Shown: piece by piece, positions 21,248-35,800 of the stretch
Numbering within the stretch: the first letter of the stretch is position 1
Layout of the letters: every line of letters starts with the position of its first letter
Assembly (NCBI GenBank): GCA_944470555.2
Contig: OX104130.1
Location: forward strand, 57,631,491-57,695,490
Reading direction: 5' to 3'
From: Heterobilharzia americana
Taxonomy: Eukaryota > Platyhelminthes > Trematoda > Strigeidida > Schistosomatidae
Length of the DNA stretch: 64,000 nucleotides
Program-made: the position numbers and the translations under genes
The notes under the pieces: generated by a model
The model's input: only the letters and a program-made list of their open reading frames with translations
Database searches by the model: none
What the model was told of the DNA's origin: nothing

Positions 21248-24200
21248 GTAAATCGAATACTCATATTGATTCTAAGTGATTATTGAAGGTAAAGTGAAAA
21301 TTTGGACTGTGGCGGGACTTGAACTAACGACCACCTGGTTTCCGGCCTGGTGTTCTACCAGCTGAGCGATGAGAGACCCGACTGCTGACCACATTTTTAT
21401 TTCACCTCAATCAATACTCGTTATTAATCGAGATAGTATATATATGTAATATATATTACTCCAACGCTGCTTTCTTCTACAACTTTGTATAAGCCAATCA
21501 ACTGGGAAATTTATGTTAAAATTATCCATATTCTGCATCTCAATGATAAGTTGTCCTACAGAAGAAATTAATTACATTTCCCTGATCTGTTCAGTTTGTT
21601 ACGGAAGCCACTTTAGTATATTTATCATATGAACCTATATCTCACTAGTCTAGGTAGTCAACTTTCAATCAATGGGTCACGGATTCGATTCTTGCTCCAT
21701 CTGTCAATGTTTAAACGACTACTTCGTATTTTTAGCCATTAAACCAATAGATGTGGCTCTTCATGTAGTACATAAATTTGCATTTAGTTGCTGATTTATG
21801 CTTAAAAAAAAGTGTACAGAATTATCACCGTGGCCTTATTTGCTTACATTAATGAGTATTTTCTGTGTATCTGTACCAGGTTGATCAAATTTAAAAAGTC
21901 TGCAAATTCTACATAAACTTATAGGAATTTGACTTTTGCAAATAGTTATTCACTTTAGGACTTGGTTTAAAGCACCTTATTTGGCGATATAAATTAAAAG
22001 TAATTCAATAAATCTTGTAATTTCTATCAATTTCATAGTCATTAACAGTGGATCTTTGAAAAGGAAGTCTAAAATTATCGGAAATTAGCATAGCACCTTT
22101 TGCCACTTTAGAACCTCCTGGGATAAGTTAATCGTCTCATAAAGTTGAAATAGGAAGCAGTCAGCAGTTGATTACATTGGCTAAAACTGAAAAATGTCAA
22201 GCAGTTATGTTGTACTACTCTAGCCTAAATGATATTGTTGTAGAAAGATTTTATGTTTCTTTTAGTTTGTTACCTGCTGTCAATTCCTAAAATCATGCAT
22301 AGATTAGTCGTGCTACCGAATTCACCCGTTTATAAAACTGATTTGTCCCTAATGCATGAAAAATATGGAGGTGAAGTTTGCTCCTCTGTGGTGTGTTTTT
22401 CAAAAATATTCACTCTAACTTCGATCTACTCCTTGTTACTATCTATAACTAACTAGTCTGTTTTCATGCATTTTTTCATCACTTTCCTGCATTTTAGAGC
22501 GTATTTTATGTCACGGTTTTGACAGTGACATCATGAACGTGCATAATGTTTTCTGGTCTGATTTGTTTACCCAAGCATTTCTATCACCGAACCTGGAGAA
22601 TCCACTCGATGGACCAGGAGATGATCTTCTTTTTTTGTTCATCATATTCATCAAAATGATCAGAAGGTAATTCAGTCGTTTGTTTTGTTATTATCAGTTA
22701 AGTGACTTAAACACAATACTCTATGTGAACATAGAGTTGTTAACACAAGTTACTGTTATTCGCAACAGAGAAATAGTATCCAGCTCATTTTGGAGTTTGG
22801 TAAAGTCAACACTTAAAGTCGATAAACAGGTGTTGAGATAAACATAGACTTTGGATTAACGTTTATAATGATAACTGATACAAGATTTTAATCAAAAGTT
22901 CACTTATATTTTGCTGATAAATTTCGTAATAGTTAGAGATCCTATACATTTGTTAGTACAGCATGTTAGCCAATAGATTTGAACTCTGGACCTATCAAAA
23001 ACGTATGATTTTACCTAAGAAGCATAATTTTGTTCTAAAACAGCACCGTATTTCAAGTGGTTAAAGCTCACTAACATCTGAAATAGCTATCTTCTAAACA
23101 GATTTTCAAAAAATGTGTTTTATGATAAAATTTCTCCACTCATTATTCAGTGACAAGATTTGTTTTAATAGTTCACTCTAGCAATATACACTACGCAGTT
23201 TTCATGCGTTACCTTTATTCTTTCGTTATCTGAAAAGCTTTAAAATTTTAAGTAATTACACTTTTCAGATGGAATCTTCACTCATTGACTTAGGGGCTCA
23301 GTTTTAAAACTGTGGATTGTTGGCTTTTAATCCCTATCCCCTTTCTTAGTTTTGCACACTCAGGCAAAATTGATTGCTTATCTGATGAATGTGTGCTCGG
23401 TAACTGAGTTGCTCTTATTCTTGAGAGAATATATGATAGGACTTAAATCACAAGCGGGCTATATAACGATTTATCTTTGAATCCATTTTTTCATTGCTTA
23501 TTATCTGAATGTTTGTTTAATAATGATAATATATTTACTTTATTTCGAAGTATAATTATGCATACAGTACAGAATTCTTAGCACATGCTATTGCATACGT
23601 TTACCCATTGTACAACATTTTTAAAACACCAACCAACAGTGGTGCTCTTAACAATATATTATAGGGAATAACATGGTTGTTGAAATGTTTAATGACTTAC
23701 TTCAAGGATATGATAACTGTTCGCTATTGCAAGGTTGGTTGATAAAAATGTTTGATGTGATTTTCTTCACATAATACAAAAGATAAAAGGTATGGTTGAA
23801 TTTTTGTGTGTATTTGTGCGTGCATAAAGTTTAATATATTTGCTGTCATATCTTCTTAGAGGACAGACATACAGAAAAGTGTAGCTGCAAAAGATGCTTA
23901 TCATCAGATAAAAAATTTTTAGCCAGCTGTCTACCACTGTTCAGATGCCTATCCATGACTACATTTATCAGTACAATTAGTGGTGTTCCACTTACTCTGC
24001 CAACAGCTTTCAAAATCCTACGCAATACATCATAATCTTTTTTCCAGAGTCCAGGAAAGAATAAGGGAAAACAATAAGTAAATATAGGTTAAATGAAGAA
24101 ATTAATGAAACTTAAGAGTGGAGATTGAGTTATGCCAGGTAGTCTGAGTTTCTTTATATAAGAGATCAAGCGAAGAATTTTTCTGAAAATCAAGATTTAT

Positions 24201-27200
24201 ATGATTCGGGTTAACATAAAAATATCTTTTTATTTTAGTTTCATGTAACTAGTCAATTTTTAAAACTCTGGTCGATTTTTTTCATCAAGCAGTCTGAAGT
24301 GAACATAACTTTGATACGTGCAAGTGATTTAAAAGTATCAATTATTTTTCTAGTTTTTCCACTAACGTTATCTTCATTGGGTTTTTTTCAGCCAGAATTA
24401 AGTGTCTTTCGTAGAAATAGTCCAAATCTCCCGAAATTGGTAAATGATAATATTGATTGGGAGGAGACAGTATACCTCAACTTACTGATGCAATATGTAA
24501 GTATATCAATGAAATGTATTATTATTTATTATTTATCCCTTGGGTTCCTAATGGAACATAGGGCTTCAGTAGCACGTCTCCAATGCGCTCTGTTCTCTGA
24601 AATCTTTTGAACCTGGCTCTACGACAGCCCACAAGCTCTTATTTCCTCCTCGCACCATCCCCTCCATGTCACCCTCTGACGCCCAACTCGTCGCTTCCCA
24701 TCTGGGTTCCACTCGAGTGACTGTCCTGGCGCGTGATGTCTTCAGTCGGCCTTCTCAGTGTATGCCCAATCCATCTCCACTTCCTTCTGCATATTTGTTG
24801 TGTGATAGGTTCTTGGTTGGTTCGTTGCCAGAGTTCTTTGTTGCTTATTCTTATTATTCTGGCCATCTGATATTCAGTAACGAGCCATCGTAGGCAGTTG
24901 TTGATTAGTGTCTGTAATTTGTTGGAAATGCCTTTCGTAACGCGCCAAATCTCTGAGCCATACAGAAGCACTTACTTGACGTTGGTGTTGAAAATCCGTA
25001 TGTTGTTCTTTATGCTGAGTGCAGTTGATCTCCAAACTGGTTTCAAACTAATGAACGCCTGTCTTGATTTTCCGATCCTGGCTTTGACGTCTTCGTCTGT
25101 GCCACCTGTAGTTGAAACAGTGCTGCCTAGATAGGTGAAGGAGGTTACTTCCTTTAAGTTTCTCCCGTTAATGGTGATTGGAACTTCTTGTTGTTGTTGT
25201 TGGTTGGAGATCTTCATCAACTCTGTTTTCTGTACGTTCACTTGAAGTGCAGTCTTCGCTGCCTCTTTTTCGACTTGCTATTCTTCGCCTGTAGTTCTTC
25301 GAGTTTGTGTGACATTAGACACAGGTCATCGGCGGAGTCCAAATCTTCTAGGTTATTTTCCGCAGTCCAGCGTATCCGCCTCTCCTCGCTCCTCACGGTC
25401 TGTTGCATGATCCAGTCCACTACAATCAGGAATGGATTAATGTATTGCTAAACTGTTTCAACTGTTGGTATGATCATGGGCAGTAATTTTACTTGGAATA
25501 TTACCAAAATAAAAACTTGTGTGTAAACCTTGTATCAATACATTTGTAGTATTTTTTTTAAAGGACAGCTTCCCCAAATTTCCCTTTTTTTTATTTTTGT
25601 CATTTGTCTTTTTTGTTGTGCAAAACTACGGATAATGCATTAGGAGTGAATTACAATAATCTACTGTTCATTCTTTAGTAGATTTGTAGTATGTTGGTAG
25701 TCCAGACAATTACTTGTAAACTAGTGGAATATTAGTGGACAACTCAGCAGTGATGTATGGGTTCATCTGCTAAACTAAATGTGTGTGAAGGCTATCTGGC
25801 TACCAAAATTCGGAATGTGAGGTGGAGTTCACACTCACAAATTACCAGTTGAAAATCGTGTGCCTAAACCAGTGAGCCATAAATCCACTGGTCAGGGGGT
25901 TACAGGTTCAAATTTGTTGTATCTATGGAAATCTGATCATTGGGGTAGCGTAACTAGGTATCACACGTATGTGAGGACTCAAATGAGATGAAATACACTA
26001 AGAAACCAACGTCCACGTTCATCCAATAGGCAATGAGCTACACTTATTGTGTGAAGGCCGGTGACACTACTTGGCTGCCAACACCCGGTGGGTGGGGCGG
26101 TGTTCGAACCCATGAGAGCCCGAATGCACCTACAGATGCTAATCCGATACAAATATCTTTCATTTGACGTCTCTCATCATAAACTGACCACTATTGTCTC
26201 ACAATACTAGTAAATATGACCATTTTTGACCTGCAATAAACATGGTGATATTCAAGCATCTAAATGAGAGTAAACAAGTGATTATGCACCGCTGATCTGA
26301 AAGAACTCTGACCTCGTTAGTCAGTTTTTGATGAGTCATACATAGTCTGTGAAATACGAAAAATTCCATTTAGTTGCAAACAAATAGTAATAGAATAATG
26401 CCTTAGTATCTTTTTATACATTAAGTAGACATTTTCGGAAATAGGTTCTAACATAATCCCGTTCTAGAGTCATAGAATTCTGTCGATTTATCAAACTCTT
26501 CTAAAGAGATCACTTCGACAACCGAAATGTCTCTTTTACGTTTAACAACATTCAATTACAACTTATCTAGCCCTTTCACTTCTTGGGTATCCGAGCACTG
26601 AATTCTTTCCGGACATGCTTTTTGTTGGACGGTTGGATACTAATCTGCCTAGAATAATAGGACTTCGTGGTCTTCTTTTTCGTTGCTTTACTGCAACAGT
26701 GGCTTATCAGACTTGCAGTTCTAAAGTTTCAGCTCAGAATCCCGGATATCTTTGTAGATTGTTTGCCGGTAAGTTGTCAACGTCACAGATTATCTTACTG
26801 ACTCAAGATTGCTTGGTCCTAAAAGCCTAGACGACCTTTTGTAGAGGCCAACTATGGTCAGAAACAACCGCTGCTCCCATCTTATTTCACGAGGTCTGAA
26901 AACAGGCTTTTGGTTTTCAAATATATATTGTTTAGTTTTTCTTCTAAGGGACTTGTTCAAACGAGCGTGATTACTATGCTCCGAAGTGGCAATAAGCTCA
27001 CAAAGGATTAGTGCTTACTTTTAGAAAACCAAATCATGCGTTGCTGATTTCAGCATAATCCGTTCTAGTTTGACATTAACTAGTAGATAAAGTGTCGAAG
27101 ATAACATATTGTTAATGTCTGTCGCTGGCTGGGAACTAGCTGTGATCTGTCAAAAGCTGACGAAGTTTCTCTTTATTTAATTTTCAACTAACTGAATCTC

Positions 27201-29759
27201 CGGAAGGCTGTTTTCAGCCTCCACAACCGGCCTATACTGAGCACCAGAATTAAGGACTCAACAAAATCATCCATATAGGCTAAATATATTCTTTATCTTT
27301 TCAAAATAATAGGAGCACAACGCACTTCTCACTCTTCAGAAATGGGAGAAACTATCCAAGAAGCTGGCTTCCAGTAGTCAATAACTATCTTTTCTTTACA
27401 AGTATCTTGGTTAGCATGTTTGCTGGATAGCGTCAAATGTAGGCTTAGAATTGTCTTATCGATGGAATGGGAAAAATGCCTAACCATAATGGTGGAAGAA
27501 TGATGCAGTTGACGATTACCGGAGTAAATTATCGGGCCCGGAAGTACAAACTTATCGTTGACGCTCAAATAATAAGACTGTAAGGTATACTTATGACACA
27601 GCATTTAACACCATTAACAACAACAAATAGAAAATCAAGTAGGCAACATAAAAAAATACAAGTAATTTCCTCGGAAGATAACTGAACAAAATTTGAAAGG
27701 TACTAATAATAGAAGAAACGAAGGATTCTATTTTCAACCAGTCACTGACGAGGATTGAATTTTTTCAAAAAGGACTGAATCACGGTACAAAAAATAACTC
27801 AAGACCAGGATTCTTCGCTGCACTTAAGTCATCACTTGAGACATCGCAATTAAATAAGGAAACTCAACATGAACTATGGGGGTAGCGGACTGATCAAACA
27901 GAAAAAATATCTCAACTTATTACACTGGAACAGAAGGCGGTAGAACTTAAGAAAAACATTGTTATGCTCACAGTAGAAAAAGAGCCTAGCTTTACATTAA
28001 GAAGATTAAAGTTTTACTGAAAGACGAAAATGTATATCAACCAATTCAAATTATTCTTATTCAAAAATTCGACAACTATATCACCGAAACCCTTAGCAAA
28101 GTCATCAAATCAGGACGAATAAATAATGCCAGTGGCGAATGAAATCTAATAACCAAAACTACACAAACCGAAGATCCCTCTACGACCAGTAATCTCACTT
28201 TTGTAGTCCCTGGCCTACAGTCTATCTAGAGAGATTTTGAAAAAAGTGAAATGCCTTGTAAAGTTATGCAGATACTCCATTGATTCTCTGACAGAACTTT
28301 TGGAAGAAACCAATGGCGCTGATTTATACAACGACAAATTAATGGTACTTTTTTGAGTCACAGCATTATAGACATCACTTAAGCCAAAACTGGCTAATGA
28401 TACTATATTTCACGGGCAATGCAAAACTTTCAGAGCTCACAAAACTTCAGTGTTCAAGTATGATGGAACTTATCTATCTTTGTCTAACAGCATACTTCTA
28501 GTTTATTACTAAGATATAAAACAGGTGAAAACAACTTCAATGAAATCACTGACAGTTGAACTAATTGTAGAATCAGTAGTAATCCAGAGACTTGAATTCA
28601 TCATTTTTTCTGATGATCAGGCTGAAAAATTGGCTTAGGTCGACAACACTTTTGTTATGACTGAAAAGCTTTCACGAATTCATCAGAAACGTTTTTGATA
28701 ATATCGATTTCCCAGTAGAGGAGAAATCAAACAAAAGAATGTGTTTGGGTTTGTAAAACCAACATGGAAAATTGCATACTGATCATATCCTCAAGTTTAA
28801 TAACAGCAGTCCCAATGTGCGCAAAACTGGTTGCTTATCGACTTTATTTCAAAGAGCACAAACATACTGCCGTGCAACTTCCTCTGGGGATTGTCAACTG
28901 ACTGTCCTAAAAAAATGGTCATCCACCCAAGTCGATGAGATATTTGTCCAACACATCAACTACAAAACCCTTTATAAAGATCAACAACCTGATCATCGAA
29001 CCATGAGTAAGAATTATATCGTACTTCCCTGCAATATTACTGAATCAGCTTGCAATTGGCATAGCTCTTGAACCAAATTATTCCCTCCAGGTTATATTAT
29101 ACATATCAAAGGACTCAAGATATGAAAAATCTAAACTAAATGTTATTCCCTTAGTTAACTACAATCAATACTACACTGGACTGAGTGATTTTCTGGCAAT
29201 AAACATCACAAGATTTTGTCTTATGTTCATTTCAACAACTATGTCAATGAATTTGATCTTGGACAGCGGAAACACAGAATGTCGAAAAATTCCCACAGAC
29301 TTGGCATCCAAGTTCATCAGCAATTAATAGGTGTATAGGGAGACGCAACCCACCAATCAGTAAGGAAGATGATAAGTACCTTCAAGTTTGGACGTCAATC
29401 AGGAAGACAAACAATGAGAATATCTATGGAGTCAATAACAACAATCTGAAGGAGCTACAAATTACATGCTGCTTCATCAGAACAGGTTATCAAATTACAG
29501 GGAGGTACTAATTCCTGACTTCATTTTGGAGTTAGTGCTGGTGATTTTGTCCTAAAGGACGGTAAAACCTTTGCTATAAAACCTTCCAGCTCAGAGAACG
29601 CTTGGTTATCAAAAGAGAGCTATGGCTTTTTGCTTCTCTTTACTCGAGAGTAACTTACGCTTTCTGGTTTCTTAGAGAAAATCTTTAGCTATGGTATGTG
29701 GACTGAACTTTTGTGGGGAAACACTACTTATTGTGGTCCTCTGGAATAACTAGTTAACG

Positions 29760-29857
<98 letters not shown>

Positions 29858-32800
29858 TCAGTACTTTCTAAACTTATCTCTACAAGACTAGTCACTAGTT
29901 CCATACGTGTGTATTGATACAGTTTAGCGTTTCCGGCTGAGTCATTATTTCATCCGTGGGAGCTTTCATATTGACCAAGACAAATGAGACAGAGTTGAAA
30001 CTTGTGACTCATTAATTAGTAGTTTGAAGTGTACATCTATAACTACATCTACAGCGCCTTTTTAAAATTTTATTATTCAGTCGTTTACATCGTTCATGTG
30101 GTATTCACTATCAAGGAGTTATTCTTCCAAGACAACTGTTCTTTTAAAGAGTGAAGTGTCAGTCACCATTCTTTTCTCGATACTTCAGCATCAGAGACAC
30201 TGAAGAAGGATAAAATAAACTGGATGAAGAGAATCTGATATAGATTCTCGCACAAAAGTGCATATGTTTCAATTGCCACACTTATCAACACCACCGAAAA
30301 AAGTTGAACTAATATGTAATTGTGACTTATTTAATGCCTATGCTACTGAAAGTCCTCAGCAACAGATTTTCAGCATCTTATCGATCCCAAACAGAAATTT
30401 TACTTTTCCCCATACAACCTAAACCAGCAATCGAAGACTCTATAGATTAGTAAGATTCTTTGAGTTTAGCATACTTAGAATGACTTCCGACTTGATCATA
30501 CTCCAGATAAAGCTATGCAATCGTATTTTTTCCTGTAAAATCCTTTTGTTTTAATATTGGAGGAAATTCGAATTGTTTAAAACTTTATTGATCCTATTTC
30601 AATTTTTCAGTTTGTCTACATCGTAACTGTTGCTGTGTGTACGCGTACTGGACCTCAAGAGTGGCAGATTTTAAGAAAATTTTCTCAAGTAAGCTTTTCT
30701 CTAATATTGTTACACTGATTCTTTGAAAATGTATGTACATTGGAGCAACTGTGAACAACTGATATGACTAACTTGGTTTCTTTATTTCGGCTAGAAAGAT
30801 AGTTGTTTATACATACTACGGAACTCTAAATAATTTTTTTTCAGTAGCTATTCGGTTGGCTTTCAGAGTGACTAGGTTACTGCTGTCCAGGATAGGTTCG
30901 TACACTATTCTTCCATTCAGGTTGGTGGTTTGAAATCAGTTTTTCAGCTCCGTACTGAAAGTTCATTCGAACCTTCCCACTTTTGTGGAAATACCCACTT
31001 GAAAGCATTTCGAGAAAGTAAGGGAGATCATCCCACCACGTCAGAGCATTTCGGGTGGGGTAATTTAAATGGATCACTCTTACTTTATTAAATGGATTCT
31101 TAAAAATGGATGGAATTAGACAAAGCAGTAGTTATCTTTAAAACTAGACAAATAGCTCAATTTTCAACTAGCAAATTTAAAGAAAAAGGGTAACGACTAT
31201 AGTTGTGACCAAGGTAATTATAATATTCAAAGAGAACAATAGAAATCGACTGAAAACAAAGTAACAGTAGTGAACAACTAATAAAGAATTTGTCAAAATG
31301 AAAACAGGATTACCAAAATTATGAAGCAAAGCATTCTATTTAGTGGGATTATTTTACACCACAACGCTTGATCCCAAGAGTTGCTAGTACTTGTTTTTAC
31401 TCATCACGCATGAGCTTAAATCACCTTTTGAACCGTTATACTAATAATATAGGTAAAATAACCTGAGTAAAACGTTGACTGCGTTTTACCAAACATACAA
31501 TTGCTTTGTATTCTTTCTTCCATCTGTCCAAAGAATAATAATGAAAAAGTTATTGAAAAATTATGCTGTTTACACAACTTGTACATTCAAACTGATCGGA
31601 AGTAAGTTGGCTGTGTGTAGATGAGAAATTTATTTATTTGTGTACAAGTTTGTGTTTTTTAATTCATTTTATACAATTGTTGATAGCACTCATTCTGTTG
31701 ATTATCCAGTCCCAACTGCAGTTGCTTCACGAATGATAAGTGTGTGTTATTATCTCTAGATATCAGCTAGATTACATTCACTGTCAAATCCATCATAATT
31801 ACACACTTGCTGCATTCACTTTGCAAGTTCAATGATAAAGTTTTGCATCGTTTTAATGTTAATTACTTAAAGTGTAAGTGTCCTACTGTTCGATTATTCT
31901 ACACACTTTCAATTCCAGAAAAAGAAGAATACACAAAAATGATTTTGTATTTTATTGCTTTATATGTTGTAGACAGTTTATGCATCTCCCAGTCATAGAA
32001 AAATGGATATGAAAGGAAGTTATGAACAAATAGTTTATCCGGATCTATACTTTACAATCGATAATTATGAAGAGGTGAGGTACTTTATTGAATCCTTCTT
32101 AAAGTTTTTTCTATTAACTCTAAGTTATGGCTAAAAAGTCACACTACCTGGTTGATTAACCATAGTATGCATTTTCTTTAGCCTTCTTTATCGTATTCAA
32201 CTCAAAAGAATTTAGTCAATCTTAGGTTGGGATTCATCATCGATTGACATCAGTTGGGGAGACACTGGAAACTTCGGAATCCTGAAGAGCTGTTTCGTCC
32301 TGGTATGGGACTCCTCAGCAGTGCGCATCCATGACTCCGCCCCACGAGGGATCGGACCCAGGACCCTCAGGTTCCATGGCCTGCACGTTGCCATTGAGCC
32401 ACAATTCCTAATTCTGTCAGTTCATGTGGTGGCCGTGAAACATTAAGGTTCTGGGCTCGGTCCGTGGTAGGGTCATAGGTGTGCATGGCTGAGGAGTCCC
32501 ATACTAGAATGAAACAGCTGTCCAGTGCTCCAGTCTTTCTCCAACTGATTTCAGTCCATGATAAATGCCAACCACAACCTTCAAATTGAATTATCTTGTA
32601 AAATTTTGAATTTCTTCTTTTCATGCCGTTTTTCTGCCCCACTTGCACTGCTTTTAATGGCACTAAATTTTCATAGGTTGTTTTTTTGCTCTGAACATGC
32701 TAATTTATTTTTCTGACTCAAAGGCATTTCTGCTACATGTAGACTAATGAGCTATACGTCTATGGTTATACTTTCTTCAATTCAGTGGTACATTTCCTAT

Positions 32801-35800
32801 GTTAATGGAAGAATTCCTAGAGAGTCATTTCGTTCATGCATATAACCGTATCAGGTATCTGGTGTAACCATGAGTCTCAACATTCTGTTGCTGAGTCTCT
32901 GATAAACAAAAATTTGACTATCAGAACATAACAGAACAGACCTTTCATGTATAGAGGTGTCAAACAACAATCGTTCCAACCAGCACAACTCATTGGGTCG
33001 TTACAGCATCCTAGTCCAACCATCACATCAAGGTAGCAGATGTCAGAGGGATGATGATATGTGATTACCTTTCCAGAGACCGAACAAAGGTGTACCTTGC
33101 TCGGGCTATGATACGGATTACCATCACAAGCCTAGCCTAGTGTATAAATCCTTATCTGATTTATCTCGTGACCTCGCCTGCTTAACTCGATCACTACTTA
33201 CCGACCGATCATAAGCCCGGCTAAAGAGGGAAGGTTGGACATAGGGCTAGCAACCCTACCCTAGAAAACCAATCCAACCACTGAAGAAACTTCAAAGCAC
33301 AAAATAAAACAAACTGATTCCTCGCTGGAATCGGAGAGGCGAAATTACGCCGGTTGGTGAAAGCCTGCCTTCGGGAAGCCAATTGGCTGATGTGATGTCT
33401 TCTCTTCTCTCGATGAAAGCAAATATTAACATGGCGACATGGAATGTCCGAACAATGTTTGAAGCTGGCTGGCTGGCTGGCTGGCAAGCTGCCCAGATTG
33501 CAAAAGACATGAGGAGGTATAGCATTGAAGTGTTAGGCTAGGAATCTGCGAAAGCAGATGGGATGTGAGTGGACTCTCAAAACTCTTAACTGGGGAGTTA
33601 ATAATCTACTCAGATATTATCACACAGACGACAACCACGAGCGAGCGAGCACACTAAGATTTCGAGTGGTTGCCATGATATCTCAAATAGCATCGAAGGC
33701 TCTCTCTCTCATGCAGTGGAAACCAATCTCCTCATGCAGGATCAGCATCATGACACCAAGATGGATTGAACTCAAAAGGAAGGAAAGTCGCAATCATACA
33801 CTGCTACGCTACACTGTGCATCTACAAGTAATACAGATCAAGAGAAGGAGGAGGAATTCTACAGACAACTGCAATCAGTACTGGACAAGACCACTAACCA
33901 GTTGGCGACATCAAAATCCATTTTAATGAGTGACATGTTTTAATGCCAAACTGAGAGTGGACAACACAGGAAGAGAACTCATCATGTGTGGAGAGGCACT
34001 CGGTGAAATGAAGGAGAGTGGAGAACTGTTTGCAGACTTCTGTGCATTCAACGATTTGGTGACAGGAGGCACTGTAGACAAACACAAGGATATTCACAAG
34101 GCAGCGACATGGATTTGATTTCACCAGACACCAGGACACACTACACTAAAAATCAGATCGACTTCATCTCAATGTGAAGAAAGTGGAGACGCAGCCTACT
34201 GGACACAAGGCAACATCCCCGAGAGACCTGCGTGGGAGAACACTGGAACTGTGTGAAAGAGACGTGGAAGGAAACCTGCATAACCGTGTTAGGAGGGGAG
34301 AAGAAGTGAGGCGAGATAAGGAATGGATCTCCACTGACACATGGAATCTGATACACAGTAGGGAGAGGAAGATGGTGATGGTGAAGCAGAAGATGAACCA
34401 GTGCAGTGCATGCATGAACAACGTAAAGAGGAACTGAACACAACCTATAAAACACTACACTGGACAAAGAAGTGAAGAAGAGTGCGCGGAAAGACAAGAG
34501 ACACTTCTACGACACATTGGCAAGTGAAGCTGCTGGTAGGCTGCTGCTAGGAGAGACAAAGACCTGACAACATTGTATCAAATGACCAGGTCACTCACTA
34601 TGTGGTAGGGAAGAGATCAACTCAGATGAAACCAATGAGAGATAGTGAAGGAAAGCTAGTCACGAAAGAGGAGAAATAAATGAGACAATGGGCTGACCAC
34701 TTCAGAAGACTCTTGAATCAACCACCACCATCACCACCACCACTACCTGCAAGTTGTCCAGAAATACCACCGGCAACTGCAGAACTGCCAGTGAACACAA
34801 GTCCTCCAACAAAAGTCGAAGTCCTGAACGCCATAAAGTCGATGAAATGCAGGAAAGCAGCAGGACCAGATGGAATTCCACCACAAGCACTGAAAACAGA
34901 CTCAGAGACAACAGCGGCGGACATGCTCACACCACACCACTACTGAACGAGGTTTGTAAGGAAGGAAGGAAGGAAGGCAAGGTACCTGGCCATGGATTGA
35001 AGAAGGACTACCTTGTCAAACTCTAAAGAGGGGTGGCCCAAGTCTTTGCAAGAACTGGTGCCGAATCATGTTCCATCCCTGTCCACTCAAAGCAAGCAAA
35101 ATATTAAACCACATCATCCTGGAGTGACTAAAAATGCTCTGGGTTCAAAATTACGACTGGAACAGGCTAGCTGGCTGGCTGGCTTCAGGAAGGACAAATC
35201 ATGTTTGGACCAGATTGAAACACTACGCAACGATACGCATCATCACAGAACAGAGCATAGAATGACAGTCGACTAAATCTTCACCTCATCTTCATCGATT
35301 TTGAAAAGGCCTTCGACAGCGTCGACCGAGAGGCGATTTGACAGGGAGGTGCTTCAGCACTACGGTCTTAGTGTCACAAGCCTTTATCAACCTCATGATG
35401 ATGCTACATGCCGAGTGATTCACAATGGAAAGCTCACTGAGGCCTTTGAAGTGAAGACAGGGGGACAGGAGTAGGATAAGGCTCCCGTCTACTATCACAG
35501 ATCATCTTCCTGATTGTGGTCGACTGGGTTATGCAACAAACTGTGAGATGGGCATACGCTGGCTGGACCGATGAAAAGACTCCAGAGGATTCGGATTTCA
35601 CCGATTATGATTTGTCTGTGCTGTCTTGTGGCACAAACTCGAAGATCTACAGACTAAAACCAACAAGTTGACAGAAAAGTCAGCGGGGACGGAACTGTTG
35701 GGGACAGCATGATAGCCACTCGAAAACTGAGTGTGCTCGTGGTTTTATCTGGGTGACAGTATCAGAGCAGATTATTAACTCCCCAGTTAAGAGTTTGGAG

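Larger units (their letters stand above)
33170..35706 (+). mobile_element. RTE-type LINE, copy B, 5' part to mid-RT
   Basis: Plus-strand element in intron 5. The endonuclease start '[13 protein letters not shown]' is at 33,431; a (TGGC)n insertion follows and the frame stops at TAG 33,539, the same stop as in copy A. RT blocks: '[17 protein letters not shown]' (34,680), '[13 protein letters not shown]' (about 34,857), 'LKKDYLVKL' (about 35,000), '[18 protein letters not shown]' (about 35,180) and '[12 protein letters not shown]' (about 35,294). The sequence breaks off near 35,706, before the RT C terminus, at a junction with an inverted 5' fragment. Confidence 0.87.

Noticed and set aside
21309..21379. 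Functional tRNA gene
   Set aside because: The anticodon stem-loop has the wrong geometry and the T stem is mismatched; box motifs alone fit a tRNA-derived SINE.
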